This document shows, in pieces, positions 57,826-64,000 of a stretch of DNA of 64,000 nt. A model generated the notes under the pieces. The model was not told where the DNA came from. It searched no databases and saw only the letters and a program-made list of their open reading frames with translations. Each line of letters begins with the position of its first letter. Within the stretch, counting starts at the first letter, position 1. The position numbers and the translations under genes are program-made. Source of the DNA: Virgifigura deserti. Lineage in GTDB: Bacteria; Pseudomonadota; Alphaproteobacteria; Dongiales; Dongiaceae. The stretch lies in assembly GCA_003576685.1 (NCBI GenBank), contig QOZR01000002.1, positions 411,409 to 475,408 on the forward strand, given 5' to 3'.

Positions 57826-58446
57826 ATGCACGCGCTCATCGTTGTCGCGCACCCCAATCCCAAGTCGCTCAGCCATAGCGTTGCCGCGCATGTTGCTGAG
57901 GGTGTGTCCCTGTCCGATCCCGGCAATTCCTTCGAAATCGCGGATCTCGCGGCGGAAGCTTTCGATCCGAGGTTCACCCCGGCCGATATCGCCGTCCATC
58001 TCAGGGAGGCGCCGCCCTCCGCCGATGTTGCCGCCGAGCAGGCGAGAATCGATCGCGCCGATGCTCTTGTGCTGGTCTATCCCGTTTACTGGTGGTCGAT
58101 GCCGGGGCTTCTCAAGGGATGGATTGATCGCGTATTCGCCAATGGTTGGGCTTACGACGAAGGCCCAGATGCCAAGCTGGTGAAGAAACTTCGCCACCTC
58201 CGGGTTCATCTGGTCGCCATCGGAGGCGCCAACGTGCGAACCTATGCGCGGCACGGCTATTTCGGCGCCATGAAGACGCAGATCGATCATGGGATCTTCG
58301 ATTACTGCGGCGCACGCGTCGTGACATCCGAGCTCCTGCTCGAATCGGAAACGCCGAATCTGAATGCTCATCTGGACGCCGCGCGCGCCATTGGCCGCAA
58401 TCTCTTCACTGCATCCAAGCGATGCGAGACGGCCGACGCAGCATGA
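57826..58446 (+). CDS. NAD(P)H dehydrogenase (quinone), flavodoxin_2 family
   Basis: A 206-aa flavoprotein of the KefF/MdaB/NQO1 type. The N-terminal LIVVAHPNPKSLSHSVAAHV binds FMN/FAD; ALVLVYPVYWWSMPGLLKGW and IDRVFANGWAYDEG are the signature flavin and substrate regions, followed by LVAIGGANVRTYARHGYFG. It reduces quinones by two electrons and so avoids semiquinone radicals. The ATG at 57826 matches the family start exactly. Divergent tetR and the palindrome between them suggest induction by its substrate or an electrophile. Confidence 0.92.
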   Translation: MHALIVVAHPNPKSLSHSVAAHVAEGVSLSDPGNSFEIADLAAEAFDPRFTPADIAVHLREAPPSADVAAEQARIDRADALVLVYPVYWWSMPGLLKGWIDRVFANGWAYDEGPDAKLVKKLRHLRVHLVAIGGANVRTYARHGYFGAMKTQIDHGIFDYCGARVVTSELLLESETPNLNAHLDAARAIGRNLFTASKRCETADAA

Positions 58447-58881
58447 GCGCCTAGCGCACTGGGTCACCGGCACGTGGCGGGCGCGACCTCGTTTCCTCGC
58501 GACTCCCGGCTTTTCGGGAGTTCGCGGGGGCACACTGAAGATGCCTCCGGCACCGGCAGCAGCAGCACATCTATTCTCAGGTGACGCAGCACGCGGATAG
58601 AAGCTCTCTGCATAGGATGTGGGCAGAGAGACCCCCGAGGACTCGCCCTCCGCTTCTTGTGCCATCCCTTGGAGATGGTCATCAACATAGCGGGCCATAC
58701 CGTCCCGCAGAATGAGCAGGTGGCGAGCATTCGCAGGGGAAATGCGGCGAGAAGACTCTCTCGTATTCTGACTTCACCAGCGCTTTCCACCCAGAGCCGA
58801 AATTCAGGCTGAGATGTTACCAAGCGGTCTACCGCACTGCGCCTAGAGCTGCTATTCCTTCCGGCGCGGAGGATCCTATTC
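58447..58881. other. Intergenic region with a terminator hairpin and no convincing gene
   Basis: Near its start is a hairpin ACTCCCG, 6-nt loop, CGGGAGT (58502-58521), which probably ends the quinone reductase transcript. The rest has frames on both strands but none with a clear family. On the minus strand, around 58640-58760, a stretch reads NARHLLILRDGMARYVDDHL, reminiscent of the end of TetR-family proteins, without the rest of such a gene; it could be a decayed copy. Confidence 0.4.
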
Positions 58882-59493
58882 GTGGACGTTTCATCGCTGC
58901 TGATCTTCGCGGGAGCTCTTCTCATCGCTGCCGGTTCACCCGGACCGAGCATTGCAGCCCTCGTCGCGCGGGTACTCACGAACGGCTATCGCGACGTATT
59001 GCCCTTTCTGTTGGCGATGTGGATCGGCGAAGCCATCTGGCTTTCCCTTGCCGTGTGGGGGCTTGCGGCAATTGCCCAGACCCTTCATCTCCTGTTCGTC
59101 GTCATCAAATATCTCGGTGTCGCCTACCTGCTCTATCTGGCATGGAGGATGTGGTCCGCGCCGGTTGAGGTGCGGGACGGCGCTCTTCCGCGCGAGAAAT
59201 CGGCGGGCAAGCTGTTCGCGGCAGGCATGGCGGTCACGCTCGGGAACCCGAAGATCATGGTGTTCTACCTGGCGCTCCTGCCGTCGATCATCGATCTGAC
59301 CCATGTGACGGTGCTCGGCTGGGCGGAGCTGAGCATCACGATGGTCGTCGTCCTCATGGCGATCGACTTGATCTGGGTGACCCTGGCTGCGCAGGCCCGC
59401 GCCGTCCTCAGGAGCCCGCGGGCAGTGCGCGCCGCCAACCGGGCCAGCGCGACGGTCATGGCGGCCGCCGCGGCGGCGATCGCCGCCCGATAG
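58882..59493 (+). CDS. LysE/RhtB family exporter
   Basis: A 203-aa membrane protein with six hydrophobic segments. The family signature appears at the start (SSLLIFAGALLIAAGSPGPS, then IAALVARVLTNGY) and in the middle (AAGMAVTLGNPKIMVFYLAL, then LPSIIDL). Members export amino acids or homoserine-lactone-like compounds. The start is a GTG at 58882, with GGAGG upstream in GGAGGATCCTATTC. It stands alone between an empty region and the convergent small secreted-protein gene; substrate unknown. Confidence 0.9.
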   Translation: MDVSSLLIFAGALLIAAGSPGPSIAALVARVLTNGYRDVLPFLLAMWIGEAIWLSLAVWGLAAIAQTLHLLFVVIKYLGVAYLLYLAWRMWSAPVEVRDGALPREKSAGKLFAAGMAVTLGNPKIMVFYLALLPSIIDLTHVTVLGWAELSITMVVVLMAIDLIWVTLAAQARAVLRSPRAVRAANRASATVMAAAAAAIAAR

Positions 59494-59495
59494 AG

Positions 59496-59888
59496 CTAAT
59501 CGCCCTCCTCGGCCAACCGGGCGTTGCGGAAATCGATGAAGCGTTGCGCCGCCGCGACGCCTTCGGTGCGGCACCAGTTCCGGAACCCGCCGAGTCCGCG
59601 GTTGCCCCATTCCAGATCGGCGTCGGTCCAGGCCCGCAGACGGACCTTGCGCGCCGCCTCCTCGCTCAAGCCTCCGCGCTCGATCAGATAGGCGGTTTCG
59701 CGATGGAAGCCGTCACGGACCTCGAAACTGACGAGGCCGCAATATTCGCAGACAGCGAACCCGTAATAGGCGGAGTGGAGCGCGGCATTCTGCTGCTGCG
59801 GCTCTTCCGCCCGACCGGCATCCCCGATCGTCAAGACGGCAACCGCCGCCAGCAGTGCCGCAGAGCGTGAACGAGGCTCGGCAGGCAC
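59496..59888 (-). CDS. Small secreted protein of unknown function
   Basis: A 130-aa protein I do not recognise. The N-terminus looks like a signal peptide (RSRSAALLAAVAVLTIGDAG followed by RAEE, cleavage near residue 23-25). The mature part has a CxxC pair (VCEYCGLVSFEVRDGFHRET), a third Cys in FRNWCRTEG, and many charged residues. The frame runs upstream to 60440 through the coding strand of the neighbour; the GTG at 59888 is chosen because GAGG is six bases upstream and the signal peptide follows. It starts two bases after the stop of the oxidoreductase gene, so they are co-transcribed, but a functional link is unknown. Confidence 0.65.
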   Translation of the reverse strand: MPAEPRSRSAALLAAVAVLTIGDAGRAEEPQQQNAALHSAYYGFAVCEYCGLVSFEVRDGFHRETAYLIERGGLSEEAARKVRLRAWTDADLEWGNRGLGGFRNWCRTEGVAAAQRFIDFRNARLAEEGD

Positions 59889-59890
59889 GC

Positions 59891-62341
59891 TTAGCCTCGA
59901 ACCCGCTCCATCCCCGGATCGTAGAACGGCGCAAGCTGCGCCTCTGCGGGGAGGCGATCCCAAGCCACCTCGATTTCGAAGTGGCCGGACTCGATGAGTG
60001 CCTTCGTCACCCCCTCTGGACAAGAGATGTAACCCATGCCGAGAGATCGACCGACCCGGTGGCCGTAGGCGCCGGACGTGATCGATCCGATCAGCGCGCT
60101 GTCCCGATAGATCGGCTCCTCGTGATACAGCAGCTTCGAATCGTCCCGCAGGGCGAACTGGACGAGCCGGCGCGTCGGGACGCCTCGCTCCTTCTGCCGG
60201 AGCAGGGCCTCGCGGCCGACGAAGCCGCCCGGCTTGTCCCAGGCCACGGCGAAGCCGAGCCCGGCCTCGACCGGCGTATCCTCGTCGCCGATATCGTGAC
60301 CCCAATGTCGATAGGCCTTCTCGAGGCGGAGCGAATTCATCGCGTGATAGCCGGCTGGCGTCAGGCCGTAATCGGCGCCCGCCGCCATGATGACGTCGAA
60401 GACATGGGGCGCGAACTCGGCGGGTATGTAAAGCTCCCAACCCCGCTCGCCGACATAGGTGATCCGGCTGGCCCGAAGCTTCGCATAGCCGATCTCGATC
60501 TCGCGGCTGGTGCCAAACGGGAAGCCGTCATTGGTGAAGTCCTCGCGCGAAACCGCCGAAAGCAGGTCCCGCGCCCTCGGCCCCATCAGCCCCAGCATCG
60601 GCAGGCCGGAGGTAACATCGGTTACGAAGCAATGCGCCTCGTCGGATATGTGGCGTTTCAGCCAGGCGAGGTCCCGGGTCTGCCCGGCCGCCGTCGACAC
60701 CACCAGGAACTCGGTCTCGGATATCCGGGTGACCGTTAGATCCGCCTCGATACCGGCGCGCTCGTTCAGCCACTGGGTGTAGACGATCCGGCCCGGCGGT
60801 ACATCGACATCGTTCGCGCAGATCCGGTTCAGGACCGCACAGGCATTCTTGCCCTGCACGAGAAACTTGGAGAAGGAGGATTGGTCGAACAAGGCGACTT
60901 GGTCGCGCGTCGCCCGGCATTCCGCGCCGCAGGCCTCGAACCAGTTCTGCCGGCCGTAGGAATAGTCGTACCGCGGCTCCATGCCTTCGGGCGCAAACCA
61001 GTTCGGCCGCTCCCAGCCGGCCTGTTCCCCCATGCAGGCGCCGGCGGCGACCAGCCGGTCATGGAACGGCGAGCGCCGGGCGTTGCGCGCCGTCTCGAAC
61101 TGCCGGTAGGGCCAGTGCATCGCATAGAGCAGGCCGAGCCCTTCGACCGTCCGGTCGCGGAGATAATTCCGGTTGGACTGGAACGGCTGCATCCGGCGGA
61201 TGTCGACATCCGCCAGGTCCATTGGCGGCCGCCGGTCGCGAATCCAATCCGCCATCACCTTGCCGACCCCGCCGGAGGACTGGATGCCGATCGAGTTGAA
61301 GCCGCAGGCGACGAAGAGATTGCGGACCTCCGGCGTCTCGCCGATCAGATAGCGGTCGTCCGGCGTAAAGCTCTCCGGCCCGTTGAAGAAGAGCTGGATA
61401 CCCGCCTCGGCGAGAATCGGCAGGCGCTGCAAAGCCAGCTCCATCACCGGGGCGAAATGGTCGAAATCCTCGGGCAGCGTCTCGAAGCTGAAATTCTCGG
61501 GAATGCCGTCCATGCCCCAGGGCTTCGCGATGGGCTCGAAGCAGCCGAGCAGGATCTTGCCCGCATCCTCCTTGTAATAGGCGTGCTCGTCGGGCGCCCG
61601 CAGGACCGGCAGACCGGCCGGCAGCCCCGGAATCGACTCCGTGACGATGTAGAAATGCTCGGCGGCATGCAATGGCAGGCTGACCTGAACGGCGGCCGCG
61701 AGGTCGCGCGACCACATGCCGCCGCAGAGCACGACCACATCCGCCCGGATGGCGCCGCGCTCCGTCTCGACGCCGATGGCCCGCCCGCGCTCGACCAAGA
61801 TGCGTGTCACCTTGGTCTGCTCGAAGATCCGCGCGCCGCGCGACTTCGCGCCCTTGGCCAGCGCTTGCGTCGTGTCGATTGGATTGATCTGCCCGTCCTT
61901 GGGGAGGAACACGCCGCCGACGACGTCCTGCAGGCTGAGCAGCGGCCAGCGCTCCTTGATCTCGCCGGGCGTGATGACCTGCACCTCGAGTCCGAAGCCC
62001 TTGGCCATCGAGGCGCCGCGCTTCAACTCCTCGAGTCGTTCGCGGTTTGTCGCGATCGAGATCGATCCATTCTGCCGGAAGCCGGTTTCCTGGCCGGTTT
62101 CCTCGGCGAGCGTCGTGAACAGCTCCGCCGTATATTTCGCCAGCTCGGTCATATTGCGCGTGGCCCGCAACTGCCCGACGAGCCCGGCCGCATGCCAGGT
62201 GGTCCCGCAGGTAAGCCGGTCCCGCTCAAGCAGTACCACGTCCGAAATCCCGATTTTCGTCAGGTGATAGCCGATCGAGCATCCGGCGATTCCGCCGCCG
62301 ACGATGACGACGTCCGCATGGGACGGAAGTTCCTTCTGCAC
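59891..62341 (-). CDS. FAD-dependent dimethylglycine/sarcosine dehydrogenase-like oxidoreductase with GcvT domains
   Basis: An 816-aa protein with the DMGDH layout. Residues 1-370 are a DAO-type FAD domain (ADVVIVGGGIAGCSIGYHLT; CGTTWHAAGLVGQLRAT, where the His of WHAAG carries covalent FAD in DMGDH; GFNSIGIQSSGGVGKVMADW). Then an FAO_M region to about 430, and a GcvT folate-binding part (FDQSSFSKFLVQGKNA; GERGWELYIPAEFAPHVFDV) with its C-terminal barrel (VGREALLRQKERG; SGAYGHRVGRSLGMGYI). It should oxidatively demethylate an N-methyl amino acid and pass formaldehyde to tetrahydrofolate. ATG 62341 follows AGGAGGG. A similar layout occurs in sarcosine and dimethylsulfoniopropionate demethylases, so the substrate is open. 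Confidence 0.9.
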   Translation of the reverse strand: MQKELPSHADVVIVGGGIAGCSIGYHLTKIGISDVVLLERDRLTCGTTWHAAGLVGQLRATRNMTELAKYTAELFTTLAEETGQETGFRQNGSISIATNRERLEELKRGASMAKGFGLEVQVITPGEIKERWPLLSLQDVVGGVFLPKDGQINPIDTTQALAKGAKSRGARIFEQTKVTRILVERGRAIGVETERGAIRADVVVLCGGMWSRDLAAAVQVSLPLHAAEHFYIVTESIPGLPAGLPVLRAPDEHAYYKEDAGKILLGCFEPIAKPWGMDGIPENFSFETLPEDFDHFAPVMELALQRLPILAEAGIQLFFNGPESFTPDDRYLIGETPEVRNLFVACGFNSIGIQSSGGVGKVMADWIRDRRPPMDLADVDIRRMQPFQSNRNYLRDRTVEGLGLLYAMHWPYRQFETARNARRSPFHDRLVAAGACMGEQAGWERPNWFAPEGMEPRYDYSYGRQNWFEACGAECRATRDQVALFDQSSFSKFLVQGKNACAVLNRICANDVDVPPGRIVYTQWLNERAGIEADLTVTRISETEFLVVSTAAGQTRDLAWLKRHISDEAHCFVTDVTSGLPMLGLMGPRARDLLSAVSREDFTNDGFPFGTSREIEIGYAKLRASRITYVGERGWELYIPAEFAPHVFDVIMAAGADYGLTPAGYHAMNSLRLEKAYRHWGHDIGDEDTPVEAGLGFAVAWDKPGGFVGREALLRQKERGVPTRRLVQFALRDDSKLLYHEEPIYRDSALIGSITSGAYGHRVGRSLGMGYISCPEGVTKALIESGHFEIEVAWDRLPAEAQLAPFYDPGMERVRG

Positions 62342-62551
62342 GGCTCCCTCCTGTTTTAAGAGCGCCTTGCTCGCGCCGCGATCGGGCCGCTATCTTGTAC
62401 CCACTGTAAACCGATGGGGCCGATCCGATCACACCTCTTATGCCGGCACGCGGCCTTGGCCCCAGCGTTTTTCCGTTCGTGGCCCTATAAGGAGGCGCCG
62501 TCGGCTTCTAGGATTTTGGTGGGCGTCTCTAGTATCTGGAGTGAAATTAGC

Positions 62552-63610
62552 ATGCGGGTTGAGCAGCCGTCGGCGGTCCGCTATGTCGTGCGGGCTGCGG
62601 CTCGAGGGCTCGCGCTGGCAACCCTGTTGGCCGCCGCGACGGTGGCTGGACCGATGGTGACCGGACCCTCGAGCGCCGCCGAGGAGAAAATCCGCTTCTT
62701 CCGCATCGGCACCGGATCGACCGACGCGCCCCAATTCATATTGGGCGGACTCATCGCCAGCGCCGTCAGCAACCCGCCCGGAACGCGCGCCTGCGAACGC
62801 GGCGGCAACTGCGGGGTACCGGGGCTGATCGCCGTCGCCCAGACGACCGACGGATCGATCCATAATGTCGAGGCAATTGGCGGCGGGCGCCTGGAATCGG
62901 CCCTGAGCCCGGCCGATGTCGCCTTCTGGGCCTACACCGGCACCGGAATGTTCCAGGCGCAGGGCGCGATCACAAACCTGCGAGCCGTCGCGAATCTGTA
63001 TCAGGGTACCCTGCAGATCATCGTTCGGGCGGAGTCCGGCATCGACTCGGTCGACGACCTGAAGGGCAAGCGCATCTCGCTCATCAAGGGCGATCCGGGC
63101 GTGGCCGGGACCGCCCGGCTCGTCCTCGATGCCTTCGGCGTCAAGGAGAAGCAGGTGACGATCGAGACGGCATCGCTCGACGAGGTGACGGCACGCCTAG
63201 CCGCCGGCACGCTCGACGCCGTCTTCCTGCTGGGCGCCTCGCCCACCGCCGAAATTGCCGAACTGGCAAAGAACGCGCCGATCGCCCTGCTTCCGATCGA
63301 TGGCAAGACCGGCGCCATGATCCGCAGGAAGTACCCGTTCCTCACCGTCGATATCGTTCCCGAGAATGCCTACCGCGGCGTCGACCAGACGACGACCATC
63401 GGCGTCGGCATGCTCTGGCTGGTCAGCGCGGAGCTCGACGCCACGCTGGTCCATGATCTGGCTCGCGCTTTGTGGCACCAATCCAACCGCGCGATCCTCA
63501 ATAGCAGCGATCCGGTCGGCCGCTCCATCCGGCCGACGACCGCGCTCGTCGGCATACCGATCCCGCTGCATCCCGGAGCCGAGCGCTTCTATGCGGAGCA
63601 GAAGCGGTGA
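62552..63610 (+). CDS. TAXI family TRAP-type periplasmic solute-binding protein
   Basis: A 352-aa exported binding protein. An N-terminal signal ([16 protein letters not shown], cleavage near SSAAEEK, about residue 44) is followed by the TAXI fold: [80 protein letters not shown] and [20 protein letters not shown]. The frame opens at 62414 but ATG 62552 begins the signal peptide and has GGAG upstream. No TRAP membrane subunit is in the window; instead its stop codon overlaps the next gene (GTGA), a 4Fe-4S redox subunit, so it may serve a periplasmic molybdoenzyme system instead of a transporter. Confidence 0.87.
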   Translation: MRVEQPSAVRYVVRAAARGLALATLLAAATVAGPMVTGPSSAAEEKIRFFRIGTGSTDAPQFILGGLIASAVSNPPGTRACERGGNCGVPGLIAVAQTTDGSIHNVEAIGGGRLESALSPADVAFWAYTGTGMFQAQGAITNLRAVANLYQGTLQIIVRAESGIDSVDDLKGKRISLIKGDPGVAGTARLVLDAFGVKEKQVTIETASLDEVTARLAAGTLDAVFLLGASPTAEIAELAKNAPIALLPIDGKTGAMIRRKYPFLTVDIVPENAYRGVDQTTTIGVGMLWLVSAELDATLVHDLARALWHQSNRAILNSSDPVGRSIRPTTALVGIPIPLHPGAERFYAEQKR

Positions 63611-64000
63611 CGCGCCTTGCGGACCAGCGGAGCGCGACGCGTCTGGGTCTGGTGATCGATTTGGACACCTGCGTCGGCTGCCACGCCTGCGCGGTCAACT
63701 GCAAGCAGTGGAACAGCGGCGGGGCGATGGCGCCCCTGACCGACACGGAGCCCTACGGCGGCGCGCCCGACGGCGTCTGGTTCAACCGGGTGCACAGCTT
63801 CGAGGCCGGCGCCGGCGCCGCCGGCCGGATGGTCCACTTCCCGCGCTCCTGCCTGCACTGCGAAGAGCCGGCCTGCGTCCCCGTCTGCCCGACCGGCGCC
63901 TCCTACAAGCGCGCCGCCGACGGCATCGTGCTGATCGACGAGGAGCTGTGCATCGGCTGCGGGCTGTGCGCCTGGGCCTGCCCCTATGGCGCGCGCGAGT
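63607..64000 (+). CDS. 4Fe-4S ferredoxin subunit of a DMSO reductase-family molybdoenzyme, 3'-truncated
   Basis: The first 131 residues of an electron-transfer subunit of the DmsB/PhsB/SoeB kind; the frame runs off the window. Cysteine clusters are visible: [35 protein letters not shown] and [17 protein letters not shown], enough so far for at least three of the four usual 4Fe-4S clusters. The GTG start at 63607 overlaps the TAXI gene stop codon (GTGA). Partners, a molybdopterin catalytic subunit and a NrfD- or DmsC-like membrane anchor, are expected just beyond base 64000. The spacing and CHAC/KQWN pattern resemble the sulfite dehydrogenase SoeB, but this is not certain. Confidence 0.85.
   Translation, partial: MTRLADQRSATRLGLVIDLDTCVGCHACAVNCKQWNSGGAMAPLTDTEPYGGAPDGVWFNRVHSFEAGAGAAGRMVHFPRSCLHCEEPACVPVCPTGASYKRAADGIVLIDEELCIGCGLCAWACPYGARE

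Noticed and set aside
57328..58698. A 456-aa minus-strand frame spanning the quinone reductase and part of tetR
   Set aside because: It runs antisense to one real gene and out of frame through another; no consistent domain along its length.

Overview
The window is GC-rich, gene-dense chromosomal DNA from an alphaproteobacterium. The strongest evidence is the general stress response module found only in that class (PhyR, NepR, EcfG and a HisKA_2 sensor kinase). A Rhodospirillales-like soil or plant-associated organism is my best guess, but no 16S or other typing marker is present. I saw no rRNA, tRNA, CRISPR array, transposase or integrase.

Layout. 0-7 kb: 3' end of otsA, an Fe/Mn superoxide dismutase, then the stress core: phyR (-), nepR and ecfG (+), rpoH (-) and a membrane HisKA_2 kinase (-). 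7.3-25.4 kb: a seven-gene minus-strand operon, mostly with 4-nt overlaps or short spacers, in transcription order GH13-GlgE fusion, TreS-maltokinase fusion, glgB, glgX, treZ, malQ, treY. It links trehalose, maltose-1-phosphate and branched glucan metabolism in a closed loop. 25.7-30.7 kb: a DUF2934 protein, a class III aminotransferase, a DUF1491 protein, a methyltransferase, a UDP-glucuronate decarboxylase-like gene and a convergent BKACE-family gene, then osmC. 31.5-40.7 kb: a polysaccharide or lipid tailoring cluster with a pyruvyltransferase, three PaaK/CapK-like adenylate-forming enzymes, a GT4 glycosyltransferase, two paralogous GNAT proteins and a FemAB-like protein. 40.7-46 kb: DMT exporter, acyl-CoA synthetase, a kinase relic, cupin, DUF533 protein and galE. 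46-53.8 kb: groESL, hsp20, two small enzymes, a membrane protein, an HPF/cold-shock fusion, DUF2267, a CPBP protease and DUF1488. 53.8-64 kb: hrpB, a Mug-type glycosylase, a divergent TetR/quinone reductase pair, a LysE exporter, a dimethylglycine dehydrogenase-like oxidoreductase, a TAXI binding protein and the start of a 4Fe-4S subunit.

How it fits together. Reading the intergenic DNA for the EcfG promoter (GGAAC, 16-17 bp, CGTT) gives six exact matches, in front of rpoH, the glgE operon, hsp20, a membrane-protein gene, hpf-csd and DUF1488, and two matches with TGTT (DUF533, UXS). The window therefore appears to hold both the general stress regulator and many of its targets: a secondary sigma factor, compatible-solute and storage-glucan metabolism, a small chaperone, ribosome protection and several DUF proteins of unknown role. 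groESL carries a CIRCE-like operator and a heat-shock-type promoter instead. REP-like palindromes occur at the ecfG/rpoH junction, inside the 3' end of galE and near 41.7 kb.
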